DNA of 64,000 nt from Pseudobdellovibrionaceae bacterium (GCA_002722705.1 PBMP01000006.1:1-64000), one strand, 5' to 3'; positions 35,505-46,766 are shown, numbered from the stretch's first letter. Notes: generated from the letters alone by a model not told the origin. Made by a program: numbers and translations.

Positions 35505-37580
35505 ATGTCTTCGAGCAAAGATTGGATTAATGAACTCAGTGGTGGAAAAAAAGTAGCGGAATACCAAGATTTGTATTGGGAGGGGTCTTTCAATGAATAC
35601 TTGGACCTGGTCCGAGAGAATCCACTCATCTGTAGAAATGCGTTTCAACGGATGTATGACATGATCATTGGGTATGGGACTTCAACCTATACTGAGTACA
35701 AAAAAAATATTACCCATTACAAATTTTTTGATGATGAAATTGAAAACGGAAAAGATGCAGTTTTTGGTTTAGATGTAAGCTTGATGAAGCTTGTGAATTT
35801 TTTAAAGTCTGCAGCTTATGGGTATGGAACTGAAAAAAGAGTCCTTCTTCTTCATGGTCCTGTTGGGTCTGCAAAGTCCACTATTGCAAGAATGTTAAAG
35901 AAGGGGACAGAGCACTACTCGAGGACTGAAGAGGGGGCTTTGTACACGTTTAAGTGGGTTGATCCTGAAGGAAAAATTAAAGAAATTTTAGGAGGACAAC
36001 CAGAAATGGTTTCTCCGATGCACGAAGATCCCTTGAAACTGATTCCTCACGAGTATCGAAATAAGCTTGTTGAAGAGATGATGAAGGGTAAAAAAAGTGA
36101 ATATAAACTTGAGATCAAAGGTGAGTTAGATCCTGCAAGTCGATATGTTCAAAGAGAGTTAATGAAACTCTATGAAGGGGATTGGAAAAAAGTGATGGAG
36201 CATGTTCGTGTTTATCGAATGCTCATCTCGGAAAAAGATCGAGTTGGAATTGGAACATTTCAACCAAAAGATGAAAAAAACCAAGATTCTACCGAACTCA
36301 CTGGAGATATTAATTATCGAAAGATTGCTCTTTATGGTTCAGATTCTGATCCAAGAGCATTTAATTTTGATGGGGAATTTAACGTTGCAAACCGAGGAAT
36401 GATTGAATTCATTGAGGTATTAAAACTAGATGTGGCCTTTTTGTACGATCTTCTTGGTGCTTCACAAGAACATAAAATTAAGCCGAAAAAATTTCCACAA
36501 ACGGACATTGATCAAGTCATTATCGGTCATACAAACGAACCTGAGTTTCGAAAACTTCAAAATAATGAATTTATGGAAGCACTTCGAGATCGAACGGTGA
36601 AGATTGATATTCCTTACATTACTAAGCTTCATCGAGAAATTAAAATCTATGAAAAAGATTTTAATGCCGAGAGAATTCGAGGAATTCACATTGCTCCTCA
36701 CACTCTTGAGGTTGCAGCGATGTGGGCAATTTTAACTCGTTTAGAGAAACCTAAAAAAGCCAATATCTCTCTTCTTCAAAAGTTAAAACTTTATGATGGA
36801 AAGACGCTGACTGGGTATACAGAAGATAATGTTAAAGAACTGAGAAAAGAAGCGATGAGAGAAGGATTAGATGGAATTTCTCCTCGTTATGTTCAAGATA
36901 AAATTTCAAATGCGCTAGTAAGTGAAAAAAGTGGACCGGTAAAATCTTTGAATCCATTTATGGTCATGAATGAACTTGAAAGTGGGCTCAAACATCACGC
37001 ACTCATTACGAGTGACGACAAAAGAGGGGATTATCGTGAGCTTCTTTCTGTAGTGAAACAAGAGTATGAAGATATCGTTAAAAACGAAGTTCAAAGAGCA
37101 ATCTCTGCTGACGAGGATGCAATTTCTACTCTGTGTGCAAACTATATTGATAACGTCAAAGCATATACTCAAAAAGAGAAGGTACAAAATAAGTACACCG
37201 GTCAGTTTGAGGAGCCAGATGAGCGGTTGATGAGATCAATTGAAGAAAAAATTGATATCAGTGATGCACGAAAAGAAGACTTTAGGCGTGAGATCATGAA
37301 CTATATTGGGGCACTTGCGATTGAAGGAAAACAGTTTGATTACAAAACAAACGAAAGACTTCATAAGGCACTGGAGTTGAAACTTTTTGAAGATCAAAAG
37401 GATTCAATCAAACTTACAAGTTTAGTTTCTAATGTTGTAGATAAAGCAACTCAAGAGAAAATTGATGTCGTAAAATCTCGTTTAATTAACCAATTTGGAT
37501 ATTGCGAGATTTCAGCAACGGATGTTCTTAACTATGTCGCTAGTATCTTCGCCAGAGGCGATGTAAAGAAATCCAACTAG
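35505..37580 (+). CDS. prkA: PrkA-family serine protein kinase (YeaG-like)
   Basis: The 691-residue protein has the AAA-like N-terminal PrkA domain with Walker A ([21 protein letters not shown], about 110-130) and the C-terminal kinase-like domain. [16 protein letters not shown] and [11 protein letters not shown] are typical of the family, known as YeaG in E. coli and PrkA in Bacillus. It begins behind an AAGGAG site. With yeaH and spoVR it forms the conserved three-gene stress and stationary-phase cluster; all three lie within 11 bases of each other. Confidence 0.95.
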   Translation: MSSSKDWINELSGGKKVAEYQDLYWEGSFNEYLDLVRENPLICRNAFQRMYDMIIGYGTSTYTEYKKNITHYKFFDDEIENGKDAVFGLDVSLMKLVNFLKSAAYGYGTEKRVLLLHGPVGSAKSTIARMLKKGTEHYSRTEEGALYTFKWVDPEGKIKEILGGQPEMVSPMHEDPLKLIPHEYRNKLVEEMMKGKKSEYKLEIKGELDPASRYVQRELMKLYEGDWKKVMEHVRVYRMLISEKDRVGIGTFQPKDEKNQDSTELTGDINYRKIALYGSDSDPRAFNFDGEFNVANRGMIEFIEVLKLDVAFLYDLLGASQEHKIKPKKFPQTDIDQVIIGHTNEPEFRKLQNNEFMEALRDRTVKIDIPYITKLHREIKIYEKDFNAERIRGIHIAPHTLEVAAMWAILTRLEKPKKANISLLQKLKLYDGKTLTGYTEDNVKELRKEAMREGLDGISPRYVQDKISNALVSEKSGPVKSLNPFMVMNELESGLKHHALITSDDKRGDYRELLSVVKQEYEDIVKNEVQRAISADEDAISTLCANYIDNVKAYTQKEKVQNKYTGQFEEPDERLMRSIEEKIDISDARKEDFRREIMNYIGALAIEGKQFDYKTNERLHKALELKLFEDQKDSIKLTSLVSNVVDKATQEKIDVVKSRLINQFGYCEISATDVLNYVASIFARGDVKKSN

Positions 37581-37590
37581 GAGGTCTCCT

Positions 37591-38703
37591 TTGTGGAATA
37601 TAAAAAGGGATCATGCTCGATTTAGAGAAATCGTTAAGGGAAAAATAAAAAGAGACTTAAAGAAGTACATTAAGAATGGAGAGATGATTGTTCGTCGCGG
37701 AAAAGATCAAGTCTCTATTCCCATGCCTCAAATTGAAACCCCACGTTTTCGGTTTGGTCAAAACCAAGGCGGAGCAGGACAGGGGGAGGGGAAACCCGGA
37801 GATCCAATTGGACCGGCTCAGCCTGGACAAGGAGAACCAGGTCAGGGGCAAGCAGGAAATGAACCAGGACAACATGAGCTCGAGGTCGATTTAACTCTTC
37901 AGGAACTTGCAGAGATTCTGGGAGAAGAATTGGAGCTTCCTCGTATTGAGCCTCGAGGAAAGAAATCGGTTAAATCCAAGGTCGATAAATATACAAACAT
38001 TGCAAGTCAAGGTCCTGATTCTTTAAAGCATTTCAAAAGAACGTTTAAAGAGGCTTTGAAGCGACAAGTTTCTTCTGGAACTTACAATCCAGATAATCCG
38101 ATTATTGTTCCGCGCAAAGGAGATATGCGTTTTCGGTCATGGAAATCAGATGTTCAGTATGAAAACTCAGCGGTGATTATTTACATGATGGATGTTTCTG
38201 GTTCTATGGGCGAAGAACAAAAAGAAATTGTTCGTACAGAGGCTTTTTGGATCGATACTTGGCTTCGTTCTCAATACAAAGGAATTGAGACTCGTTATAT
38301 TATTCACGATGCAAGTGCGAGAGAAGTAGATGAAGAAACTTTTTTTAGAACTCGAGAATCAGGTGGAACGCTGATTAGTTCAGCCTATCAGCTTTGTCAA
38401 AAAATGATAGAAAAAGAGTACTCACCGACAGAGTGGAATATCTATCCTTTTCATTTTTCAGATGGAGATAATTGGTCTGGAGAAGATACGCGGTTGTGTA
38501 TGAAGCTTTTAGAAGATTACTTAATTCCTGCAAGTAATGTTTTTTGTTATGGCCAGGTAGAGTCTCGGTATGGCTCAGGTCAATTTTATAAAGATCTTAT
38601 TGAGAATTTTGGTGAGTCTCATGAGGAAGTGATTTTATCTCGTATTGAAAACAAAGATGGAATTTTAAATTCCATAAAAGACTTTTTAGGGCGAGGAAAG
38701 TAG
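37591..38703 (+). CDS. yeaH: YeaH/YhbH-family protein (DUF444, VWA-like)
   Basis: The TTG start at 37591 follows GGAGG at 37580-37584. The 370-residue product begins with [21 protein letters not shown], has a Gly/Gln/Pro-rich linker (about 55-92), and a C-terminal von Willebrand A-like domain with a MIDAS-type motif ([14 protein letters not shown]) and [13 protein letters not shown]. This is the usual middle gene of the prkA-yeaH-spoVR set. It probably scaffolds the kinase and SpoVR. Confidence 0.94.
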   Translation: MWNIKRDHARFREIVKGKIKRDLKKYIKNGEMIVRRGKDQVSIPMPQIETPRFRFGQNQGGAGQGEGKPGDPIGPAQPGQGEPGQGQAGNEPGQHELEVDLTLQELAEILGEELELPRIEPRGKKSVKSKVDKYTNIASQGPDSLKHFKRTFKEALKRQVSSGTYNPDNPIIVPRKGDMRFRSWKSDVQYENSAVIIYMMDVSGSMGEEQKEIVRTEAFWIDTWLRSQYKGIETRYIIHDASAREVDEETFFRTRESGGTLISSAYQLCQKMIEKEYSPTEWNIYPFHFSDGDNWSGEDTRLCMKLLEDYLIPASNVFCYGQVESRYGSGQFYKDLIENFGESHEEVILSRIENKDGILNSIKDFLGRGK

Positions 38704-38708
38704 GGCGA

Positions 38709-40214
38709 ATGAGTTTAGAGACGGACATTGCTCACTGGCAAACTGTTATTGAAAAATATGCTCGAGAAGAAGGGCTTGATTTCTTTGATACGATTTTTGA
38801 ACTTGTAGATTCTGAGCAAATTAATTCGCTCGCTGCATTTGGAGGATTTCCAGTTCGGTATCCGCATTGGCGGTTTGGGATGGATTATGATCAGCTTTCC
38901 AAAGGTTATACCTGGGGAATGCAAAAAATTTATGAAATGGTAATTAATACAGATCCTTCATATGCCTATTTAGTTCGCTCTAATAGTATGACTGATCATA
39001 AAATGGTCATGGCTCACGTCTACGGACATGTTGATTTTTTTAAAAATAACTATTGGTTTTCTAAAACGAATAGAAAAATGCTGGATCGAATGGCAAATAA
39101 TGCAGTTCGAGTCAGGGAAATGATGGAAACTTATGGCCAAGAGAAGGTGGAAAGCTTTATTGACTGTTGTCTTGCTTTAGAGAACCTCATTGATCCTGAA
39201 CTTCCATTTCAAGAAAATAAAAAAGAAGACCAGACTCAAAATGAAAATCCGGATGGTAAACTCAGAGTTGATCGACCTTATATGGAGAAGTTTATTAATC
39301 CAAAAGACTTTGTAGAATCTCAGAGAAAGAGAATTCGAGAAGAAAAAGAAAAACAAAAAAAGATTCCTCCTGAACCTCAAAAAGATATTCTTTTGTTTCT
39401 TATGAATTATGCTCCTTTGGAGAAGTGGGAACATGATTGTCTTCGAATTATTCGAGAAGAAGCCTATTATTTTGTCCCGCAGATGCAAACAAAAATCATG
39501 AATGAAGGATGGGCTTCTTATTGGCATTCAAAATTAATGACTGAAAAAATCATGACTGATGATGAGGTGATTGATTTTGCTGACCGGCACTCGGGTACGA
39601 TGGCTTCTGCACCCGGCCAAATCAATCCTTATAAATTAGGGATTGAACTATTTAGAGATATTGAAGATCGATGGAATCGAGGTGCTTTTGGAAAAGAGTA
39701 TGAAGATTGTGACGATCTTGTGATGAAAGCCAATTGGGATAAAAAGCTCGGAAAAGGAAGAGAAAAGATCTTTGAGGTCAGAAAAGTCTATAATGATCTC
39801 ACTTTTATTGATGCCTACTTAACTCCAGAATTTGTTGAAAGACAAAAACTCTACACCTATGAGTTTAATCGAAGAACCAATCAGTATGAAATTGTTGATC
39901 GAGATTTTCATAACATTAAAGAAAAGTTACTGGCAGGTCTGACAAATAGAGGACAACCTTTTATTTATGTTGAAGAGGGAAACTTTGAGAATCGAGGAGA
40001 GCTTTTGCTCTGGCACAAGCACCAAGGGGTAGATCTAGATACCAAATGGGCAAGTGAGACCCTTCGGTCGTTAGAGAGAATTTGGAGACGTCCTGTGAAC
40101 ATTCGAACGACTATTGAAAAACAAGGTAAGTACCTTCGAGTAGAGCAGGGCTCTTACTCTGAGAAGCTTTTTAATTCGAATAATTCTTCCAAAGAACAGG
40201 CAGGGGAGCGATAG
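38709..40214 (+). CDS. spoVR: SpoVR family protein (YcgB-like)
   Basis: The 501-residue protein follows the SpoVR pattern: EGLDFFDTIFELVDSEQINSLAAFGGFPVRYPHWRFGMDYDQL, AHVYGHVDFFKNNYWFSKTNRKMLD, ILLFLMNYAPLEKWEHDCL and MNEGWASYWHSKLM. The last is a HExxH-like histidine-rich context seen across the family. The function is unsettled; in Bacillus it affects spore cortex and in enterobacteria it is stationary-phase induced. Its last 44 bases overlap the convergent pseudouridine synthase gene. Confidence 0.95.
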   Translation: MSLETDIAHWQTVIEKYAREEGLDFFDTIFELVDSEQINSLAAFGGFPVRYPHWRFGMDYDQLSKGYTWGMQKIYEMVINTDPSYAYLVRSNSMTDHKMVMAHVYGHVDFFKNNYWFSKTNRKMLDRMANNAVRVREMMETYGQEKVESFIDCCLALENLIDPELPFQENKKEDQTQNENPDGKLRVDRPYMEKFINPKDFVESQRKRIREEKEKQKKIPPEPQKDILLFLMNYAPLEKWEHDCLRIIREEAYYFVPQMQTKIMNEGWASYWHSKLMTEKIMTDDEVIDFADRHSGTMASAPGQINPYKLGIELFRDIEDRWNRGAFGKEYEDCDDLVMKANWDKKLGKGREKIFEVRKVYNDLTFIDAYLTPEFVERQKLYTYEFNRRTNQYEIVDRDFHNIKEKLLAGLTNRGQPFIYVEEGNFENRGELLLWHKHQGVDLDTKWASETLRSLERIWRRPVNIRTTIEKQGKYLRVEQGSYSEKLFNSNNSSKEQAGER

Positions 40215-41067
40215 CTTCAATGATTTTTCCTTTCCATTCAATTCGAATGGATTCGGCATGAAGTGCTAAGCCCAAAGGGTGAGGAGTTCCATACTTTGTA
40301 TCTCCAACAATTGGACAGTCTAAAGCTTTTAAGTGAGCTCTGATTTGATGTCTGACTCCTGTTAAAATTTGAATGCGTAGATCCATGAAGTCATTTTGTT
40401 CGTCGACCTTCTCTTGGATCCAAGTGACCGCTTCTTGTGGGTATCCTCGGTATTTAGTGACTTTAGCATCTGTAAGCACCACCATTTTTCCTTTAAGGTG
40501 ATTGTGATGTGCCATTTCCCATGTGATTTCTAAAGGAAGTGGTGGAAGATCATGAGCAGGAGTCCATGCACGATACATTTTTTGTACCTGGTCAGTTTTT
40601 AGAAAATCTCGTAGAGAAACTTGTGTATCTTGATCTTTTGCAAAAATCAGGACTCCTGTGGTTTCCACATCTAGACGATGGACGAGACCCGACTCGTTTT
40701 CATCATCTTGAAAATAAGGGTGATTAAAATTTTCTCGAATAAAATGAATACATGAGGCTTGATCAAAAGGATCATTTGGAAGGCAGGGAAGGTTTTTCGG
40801 TTTATTGATAATGAGTAAATCATTATCTTCAAAAAGAACTTCTATCGTTGGAAATGAAGTTCGAAGTATTTGAATACCAATCGTATGAGTTCCACTTTTT
40901 AAAATTTTTTTAGCAGAAAGAGTTTCGTTGTTCATAAAGACTCTTTTTTGGTCAAAGAGTCTTTTTAGCGCACGTTTGGAGACTTGTCCTTCAAGAGAGC
41001 GAAGTAATGCTTTTTCGGAGACCAGGTCTTCGGTGAGTGTCAGTTTCATTTCATGTAGGTATTCCAT
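40171..41067 (-). CDS. RluA-family pseudouridine synthase
   Basis: The 298-residue enzyme has an S4-like N terminus (LLRSLEGQVSKRALKRLFDQKRVFMNN), the catalytic motif GLVHRLDVETTGVLIFAKD with its Asp, KMYRAW, and the C-terminal LTGVRHQIRAHLKALDCPIVGDTKYG. It isomerises uridine in rRNA or tRNA; the exact site is not predictable. The stop lies inside the spoVR coding end. Confidence 0.93.
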   Translation of the reverse strand: MEYLHEMKLTLTEDLVSEKALLRSLEGQVSKRALKRLFDQKRVFMNNETLSAKKILKSGTHTIGIQILRTSFPTIEVLFEDNDLLIINKPKNLPCLPNDPFDQASCIHFIRENFNHPYFQDDENESGLVHRLDVETTGVLIFAKDQDTQVSLRDFLKTDQVQKMYRAWTPAHDLPPLPLEITWEMAHHNHLKGKMVVLTDAKVTKYRGYPQEAVTWIQEKVDEQNDFMDLRIQILTGVRHQIRAHLKALDCPIVGDTKYGTPHPLGLALHAESIRIEWKGKIIEAIAPLPVLWKNYSN

Positions 41068-43337
41068 TAGTAGTTAGGAATACCACATTGTTGGGCAGAA
41101 AGGGGACTGGGTTCGAGATGGGCCTCTGGATTTCCAACCGTGACAGCGACAGCCCCTGCCTGACAGCATCGATTTGATAAATTTTCTCCAGAAGGGTTGA
41201 GACCCTCTTTTCCAAGACCACCGTCATAAGTGACCGTACAGTAATAACTATTGATTGCATCTTGTTTACTTAAATTGGTCATATCACCATAATCCCTGAT
41301 CATTGCTTCGACATCAGTTTCTTCGGCAAGAAGAGGGTATTTTGCAGTACTGAGAGAGCCTGCGTTGACGACTGTTCGGTCACACTCAGCTCCAAAAGCC
41401 CCCAGATGATAATTGTCAGGTTCTGTAGCCGTACATGCTCCACTAATGCTTTGTTTAGATACGTGTGAGGTCCAAATTTTTATTCCACCACCGTTGTATC
41501 CTAAATTAAGCGGGTCTAACAATTCAGTTGATACATTTTGAGTAGGATAACTTTCAGCACAGTATCCCATATCACCTGAAACGGGGTGTCTGGCAAAGTG
41601 TAGAGGAGCGTCGATAAATGGATCTGCCAACGGAGCACATGCTTGAAACGAAGTATCTTCTACATACTGTGGATACCATGCCTTTTGAGGTCGAACCCAG
41701 ACTTCTTCGAGTGGAAGATTGATTGCAGCTGATCCATTATAAACATCGATTCCTACTTGATAGTTTCTTGTATTATCGATTCCAGCAGTCCCATAAACAT
41801 CTGTTGAAGCGGATGTAGATAGATAAACTCCTGTTGGGTTTTCTTGGTCATATTCAACAAGAGGGAAGGTGACTGCACAAGAGTTGACTCCTGCAGCTAA
41901 GTTTCCAAAAATATCTCGATTTGGAAAATGAATTCCATCAACATTGATTCCCAAGTCGTTTGCACTCATTAAAGGAGAATTGGTTGCATGATAGATATTC
42001 GGATTTGATTGATCTGGGTGACCTTTGAGATTGTATGCAAAATTACAAGGTTTAGGTCCTGTCATTGTAAATGGAGTAAAGGGGTCAACAGAGTTTACCG
42101 GACGATCCAAAACGTAGACCGTATCAATTGCATTTCCTTGTTGTACAATACTTCCACTGGCTTGAAAATGTGGAGGATATTGAGCTACAAATCTTCTGAG
42201 CCTAAAAGTAAAACGAATGATTCCATCAGAATCTAAAAAGTGAGGACAAGTTCCGTTTGAATTTGGTTTTAAAGCATATCCGAGACATTTTTTTGAAATA
42301 GAATTCGAGTTTGCTGCAGAGGAGCTTCCAGTGAAACATGAAGTGGAGTCACTGGTACTATCTCCAGCAAGTCCAAGTACGGAAGGAGATTCTACTCCTA
42401 CAGAGAAATCTTCTCCAGGTGAGTTTGCAAGCGCAAAAGTCGCATCAAGAGGCCATGGAGAACCCTCGACTCCGGGAGCGGTTCCTCCGGCAATCGGTTC
42501 TAAAACTCTAGGACAGAAATAGTTTTCGTTTTCGTTGTTGTATCCACCCATATCGCTTTTGATATAAAGATTGTAATAATAGCTCTGTGCAGAAGGACCA
42601 AAGTCATTATCAGTAATGACATCTTCACATCCTGATCCGTTGTTTTCATGGGTGCAGAACTGAGTTCCTAAAAGTACGTTTTTAGTCTCATTGGTTTCGG
42701 TATTGGTTTCAGCTTTGACTTTACTTTTTAAGGTCAGTCCTTTTTGTACTTTTTCAAAGCAGCTGTAGCGTTTAATATTTGTAAACGCTCTTCCTTCCGA
42801 ATCAAAAAAATCCCCACTCCCACCGTCATTTCCTTTAAAAATTTGATATTTATTAGTTACGGTAAAGCCAGAGTTATTTCCCGTTTGTGGAACTAAGGTC
42901 ACTTTGACGGCAGTACCATCTGCAATTTCACTGGTATAAACACTTGGCGTTTCACATTCTACAGAGTAATTATCAACAGTCGTTGCTGTTGAAGTGGTTG
43001 ACCGATTAATCGGAACTACGTTTCCATTGTTGGTATTGATTTCAGTCCATTCATATTGACAAGAACAGAGTTTGGATCCAGTATCACAATAGTTTGGAGT
43101 CAGTTCAGCAGTACTGGTTGCAATATTAAAAAAGATTTGTGTGACTGAGCTTCCTGCATTATTAATAGTCGCATTTGAAATGGTAAACGAAGCCCCTGTA
43201 TTTTCTACTACTGTAGCGGTTGTTGAATCAGAAGAGCTGGTCGTATTAAAAGTCGCAGTTCCGTGATTAGAAAAACATCCAGTCAAGCTAGTTGTAGCGA
43301 AGAGAAGTAAAAGTGTTGCTTGATATACGTACCGCAA
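41067..43337 (-). CDS. Large Ser/Thr-rich lipoprotein A
   Basis: A lipoprotein signal peptide with lipobox LTGC (cleavage before C21) is followed by a Ser/Thr-rich stretch. The next segment (about 75-200) includes KLCSCQYEW, VECETPSVYTSE and FTNIKRYSCFEKV, and it pairs with the corresponding segment of lipoprotein B (TCQCEYEY, REVKRYQCRPY), so the two are paralogues. The long remainder is cysteine-rich with many short hydrophilic loops and no known domain. It is probably surface exposed. The gene stops inside the RluA start region (41067) and starts 20 bases after the next gene ends. Confidence 0.7.
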   Translation of the reverse strand: MRYVYQATLLLLFATTSLTGCFSNHGTATFNTTSSSDSTTATVVENTGASFTISNATINNAGSSVTQIFFNIATSTAELTPNYCDTGSKLCSCQYEWTEINTNNGNVVPINRSTTSTATTVDNYSVECETPSVYTSEIADGTAVKVTLVPQTGNNSGFTVTNKYQIFKGNDGGSGDFFDSEGRAFTNIKRYSCFEKVQKGLTLKSKVKAETNTETNETKNVLLGTQFCTHENNGSGCEDVITDNDFGPSAQSYYYNLYIKSDMGGYNNENENYFCPRVLEPIAGGTAPGVEGSPWPLDATFALANSPGEDFSVGVESPSVLGLAGDSTSDSTSCFTGSSSAANSNSISKKCLGYALKPNSNGTCPHFLDSDGIIRFTFRLRRFVAQYPPHFQASGSIVQQGNAIDTVYVLDRPVNSVDPFTPFTMTGPKPCNFAYNLKGHPDQSNPNIYHATNSPLMSANDLGINVDGIHFPNRDIFGNLAAGVNSCAVTFPLVEYDQENPTGVYLSTSASTDVYGTAGIDNTRNYQVGIDVYNGSAAINLPLEEVWVRPQKAWYPQYVEDTSFQACAPLADPFIDAPLHFARHPVSGDMGYCAESYPTQNVSTELLDPLNLGYNGGGIKIWTSHVSKQSISGACTATEPDNYHLGAFGAECDRTVVNAGSLSTAKYPLLAEETDVEAMIRDYGDMTNLSKQDAINSYYCTVTYDGGLGKEGLNPSGENLSNRCCQAGAVAVTVGNPEAHLEPSPLSAQQCGIPNY

Positions 43338-43356
43338 AATAGTTCTCCTTTAGAAA

Positions 43357-45402
43357 CTAAGGGGTCGGTTGAATTCCACAGAGTGGAAAAACACCGTCGT
43401 TAGAGCCTGTGGCTCCATCGGTGACCCCGATTTCTCCTTTAATCAATTCGTAGTTTACTTTCATTTTAATATCATCAAGATCTGAACAGTCGACTTGTGC
43501 ATCATTTGAATCACAGTCCCTTGCTCTTTTGTAAGTAAATGGAGTAAATGGACCCCAGGTATTGATATTTCCTGGGACTCGTTGTTCCATATCGTTGAGC
43601 ATAACTGTTTCCGGTGAAGTAACTAAAAGGTAATCTGGACGGTCTTCTGCATCGATCGGACTGGTATAAATTTTACTGTTATCATCTTGGTGGGCAGCTG
43701 AAGAAGAGCCTGCACTTCCTGTTAAATTAAACGGAACAGATGCATCTGCGACGGCTCCAGATCCACCTACACGAACCCATGAGTCTGTTCCAGAAAGACA
43801 ATTGGCAAGTGTACAATCTCCAGGGGCTGCCCCTGCAGGACCTCCGGTATTGTCAAGACGATTGGGGTTTACTGTTCCAAAGCTATGTCCTTCAAATCGA
43901 AAGCATGCGTTTTTTCCGGTCGAAGTTCCAATGACTCGGTCAACTAACATTCGGTCAGTCGTTCCAAGTTGACCAAATGTAATATCAGACATCATATCAA
44001 AACTAAAGTCAGCAAAAAGATCGTTTCCTGCGCCACCACCAACGGTTCCGTTGAGTTGATAGCGGCATCCATTGGATCCATCTCCATTTTCTAAGTCACC
44101 TGCACCTGCATTATCACAGAAATTAGGTGCGCCAGGTTGCCCTTGTCCGGGTGTTCTACAGTCTTTAAATACAGGAAGTCCATATTCAGCGGTACTTCCA
44201 GCTTCAGGGTCCTCCCAGTTACCCGGATTACAAGCAATTGCTTTTGCGTAAGCGACATCGTCCGCTCCTGCTACGTAAGCTCTGGGTTGAAGTGCTGCTC
44301 TAAATGCCCAGACTTTGACCCAGTGGTAACCTATTGGAATTTGAACTTCATCAGAGTTTGGACAACGTTCACCGTCAGCCGTCGGAATGGATCTAGCGAG
44401 GTATCCTGGAGGCGCATACGTTCCTGCTGCTTGAACTCCTTGTGCGTTCGGGCTTTGACTTCGAATTCCTGGAGCAATGTAAGTATGAATCGGAAAACTA
44501 AAAAGTCCTGTTTTTGTTCTTGCTGCTAAGAAAGAGTTTCGGTCAAAAGGAGTGAGATCTGAAGGTGTGGGTCCATCAATGAGTTGAGGGGCGGGTCCAG
44601 CTGCTGCAATGGTTTGAGTGCTATCGTTGTAGAGTTTTACATCGACAGAAACCATTGATGCTACTGAAAAAACTCTTGGATTTCTCCACGGAAAAGTCAT
44701 TGTTGATGAATTTAAGTTTCCGAATTCACATTCCCATGCTCCAAAGAATGCAGGGTTTGAGCCTGATTGTTCTGCCATTGCAAAAATAGAAGAAGCTTTT
44801 GAAGCCGTATAAAAATTAAGAGGATAAGTCAGTGTATCTAGTTCTGACTGAAATGGATCGTAAACTGAGTTATCAAACATGTACGGCACAGTGACATAAG
44901 GTCGGCATTGATACCGCTTTACTTCACGGTAACTGCTTGCATCTGACAGATCAAGATCTCCATTGAGGGATTGATCAAAGGTGTAGTTGATATCGTTAGA
45001 GATCGCTCCGGTGGTAGTCACGACTACTCGGACGATAGTGGAAGTCGTTGTTGCTGGAATAATGGTATAGGGGCAACGAATTAGGTTTTTCTCATTATAA
45101 GTAGTATCTACTTTTACTTTTTGATCATCATATTCGTATTCACACTGACATGTGCTTCCAGAGTCTGTTGATAAACAGAAACTTTCAAATTGATCATTTT
45201 GTCCAATAAGGTCAAAAGCAGCAGTAGGGTCGGTAGAGGATCTGACGACGTCTACCAAGGTGATTACTGCATTAGCGCTATTTGTACTTGTAATTCCACT
45301 AAAGTCGGTAGACGAACTCCCTCCAGATGTAGTCTGAATGGAACGGTTAGTGCAACCGGAAACAATGATGAGTGCAATAAGTGCGTACATCCCTTGTTTC
45401 AT
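43357..45402 (-). CDS. Large Ser/Thr-rich lipoprotein B
   Basis: The true start is set at 45402 because MKQGMYALIALIIVSGCTNRS is a textbook lipoprotein signal with lipobox VSGC and is preceded by GAGGGGG; the open frame continues 89 codons further but encodes only basic sequence. The mature part (about 660 residues) has a Ser/Thr-rich linker, the TCQCEYEY and EVKRYQCRPY motifs shared with lipoprotein A, and a long cysteine-containing region. Function unknown. Same strand and cluster as three similar genes. Confidence 0.72.
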   Translation of the reverse strand: MKQGMYALIALIIVSGCTNRSIQTTSGGSSSTDFSGITSTNSANAVITLVDVVRSSTDPTAAFDLIGQNDQFESFCLSTDSGSTCQCEYEYDDQKVKVDTTYNEKNLIRCPYTIIPATTTSTIVRVVVTTTGAISNDINYTFDQSLNGDLDLSDASSYREVKRYQCRPYVTVPYMFDNSVYDPFQSELDTLTYPLNFYTASKASSIFAMAEQSGSNPAFFGAWECEFGNLNSSTMTFPWRNPRVFSVASMVSVDVKLYNDSTQTIAAAGPAPQLIDGPTPSDLTPFDRNSFLAARTKTGLFSFPIHTYIAPGIRSQSPNAQGVQAAGTYAPPGYLARSIPTADGERCPNSDEVQIPIGYHWVKVWAFRAALQPRAYVAGADDVAYAKAIACNPGNWEDPEAGSTAEYGLPVFKDCRTPGQGQPGAPNFCDNAGAGDLENGDGSNGCRYQLNGTVGGGAGNDLFADFSFDMMSDITFGQLGTTDRMLVDRVIGTSTGKNACFRFEGHSFGTVNPNRLDNTGGPAGAAPGDCTLANCLSGTDSWVRVGGSGAVADASVPFNLTGSAGSSSAAHQDDNSKIYTSPIDAEDRPDYLLVTSPETVMLNDMEQRVPGNINTWGPFTPFTYKRARDCDSNDAQVDCSDLDDIKMKVNYELIKGEIGVTDGATGSNDGVFPLCGIQPTP

Positions 45403-45579
45403 TCGTCCCCCTCTTTGTCTTCCCCCGAAGTCATGAGTATTAGCAGAAGGTACCCAGTTCCCCTTAATACAGATGTTTAATTGCACTGCATGTGCCAATG
45501 CTGTTAAGTTTTTGATTTTAAATAAATTTAAAAATGTCGAACTTTCAGACGGATGCCGAACTTTTTTACGTTCTAAGGA

Positions 45580-45629
45580 GAAAAAAACAAAAGGCTTTAC
45601 TAACGTATGAAAAACGTTTTGTTTTTTTC
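45580..45629. terminator. AT-rich hairpin between lipoprotein genes
   Basis: A perfect 13-bp inverted repeat (GAAAAAAACAAAA at 45580-45592, TTTTGTTTTTTTC at 45617-45629) with a 24-base loop follows the minus-strand lipoprotein gene at 45686. The stem is weak because it is A/T only, but the T run on the minus strand suits termination. Copies of a GTCGAACTTT-like word flank it (about 45535, 45560 and 45642). Confidence 0.4.
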
Positions 45630-45685
45630 TTTTTATTTGATGATGTCGAACTTTTAGTCGATGTCTCATTCTTAAACACTTCCTC

Positions 45686-46756
45686 TTAGTTTTTCATCCG
45701 AAAAACGGATACCGAAGCAATGAGACCGGATCCTGAGTAGCGTTCAATTCGGATACGGTCTGCAGTCGGAAATTTTGATAAAGGGATATAGACTTGTCTT
45801 TCTTGTGGAGATCCTCCAGGAGGAGCAAGTGTTGCAAGTCTTTTAATATGTTTTGGGTAAGCTGTTTCATTTGAAAAGAATAAATAACGAGGCTGTGCTT
45901 TACTTTTTAGGTTAGCTTCCGTCATTCCTGTTTTAAAAAGATGAACGTCAAATCGAGCAGATTGTCGGTTTGAGAAAACATAGTCAGTTGCTCCAGTGAG
46001 ATCTTCAGTGTCTTCATCTACAACTGGTCTTAAATTTTCAGTAGAAAAAGGGTAAAGCAAGACAGAAATGAGAATATCTTCGGTACTATCAATTGCAGAT
46101 CGATCTAGATCAATATCGATTCCTCCTGCAAGAAGTTTATTTACTTCAGGGTCAGGAAGATTTACTGGACCTTGTTCTACACAAAAATAATCTAAAAGAA
46201 GATAGTTTTGAAGTCGAGCAGTATTTCCCGGAGTGAGAAGAGGAAGGGTTCCATTGGAGTCTGGCCAATAGCTCCACGCAGTGAGTCCATCTGCCTCAAA
46301 AAGAGGAGAATAAGTATCAAAGGAAGCACAAAAAGCAGGAGGAGGAACTGCACTGTCGTTCCCAAAAGAACAGTCTGATGCACTGTTGTTACTGGAGTCC
46401 ATATTTGAATTAGTAATATCTACTGATACGTTTTTAACAAAACTTGGTTTGAGTGTAGAACCGTCAGTTGAATTTGAGTCTTCCGGAAAATACGTATCTT
46501 CTAGAGGGTATTTGTATCTTTTGACATCTCCTGCACATCCGTAGGCATTTGGATTATTAACACTAAAAATATCAGTTGAGGTGAGATTTACTCTAAAAGA
46601 AGAAAGAGAAGAAATTTGAGCAGTGATTTTTTGTTCACTTGTTTGTTCAGTTTCAGCGTCGCCATCGATTTGACTAAAATCGCCCGCACATCCGCTTATG
46701 AGTATGAGAATACTCAAATGGAAAGTAAGAATGAGAGGGTTTAGTTTTAAAATCAA
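45686..46756 (-). CDS. Lipoprotein C of the cluster
   Basis: The signal LILISGCAGDFSQ contains the lipobox ISGC. The 356-residue protein has an acidic linker (DGDAETEQTSEQK), a CAGDVKRYKYPLED segment that resembles the KRY motif of lipoproteins A and B, several cysteines, and a C-terminal part with ISVLLYPFSTENLRP and YIPLSKFPTADRIRIERYSG. No family is recognised. It ends 10 bases from the neighbouring lipoprotein D gene on one side and is separated by a hairpin from lipoprotein B. Confidence 0.68.
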   Translation of the reverse strand: MILKLNPLILTFHLSILILISGCAGDFSQIDGDAETEQTSEQKITAQISSLSSFRVNLTSTDIFSVNNPNAYGCAGDVKRYKYPLEDTYFPEDSNSTDGSTLKPSFVKNVSVDITNSNMDSSNNSASDCSFGNDSAVPPPAFCASFDTYSPLFEADGLTAWSYWPDSNGTLPLLTPGNTARLQNYLLLDYFCVEQGPVNLPDPEVNKLLAGGIDIDLDRSAIDSTEDILISVLLYPFSTENLRPVVDEDTEDLTGATDYVFSNRQSARFDVHLFKTGMTEANLKSKAQPRYLFFSNETAYPKHIKRLATLAPPGGSPQERQVYIPLSKFPTADRIRIERYSGSGLIASVSVFRMKN

Positions 46757-46766
46757 TGGTTCTCCT

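Noticed and set aside
44137-44529. Open frame of 130 codons on the plus strand
   Set aside because: It is antisense to lipoprotein B, Cys/Ser-rich through reverse reading of biased codons, and has no start signal.
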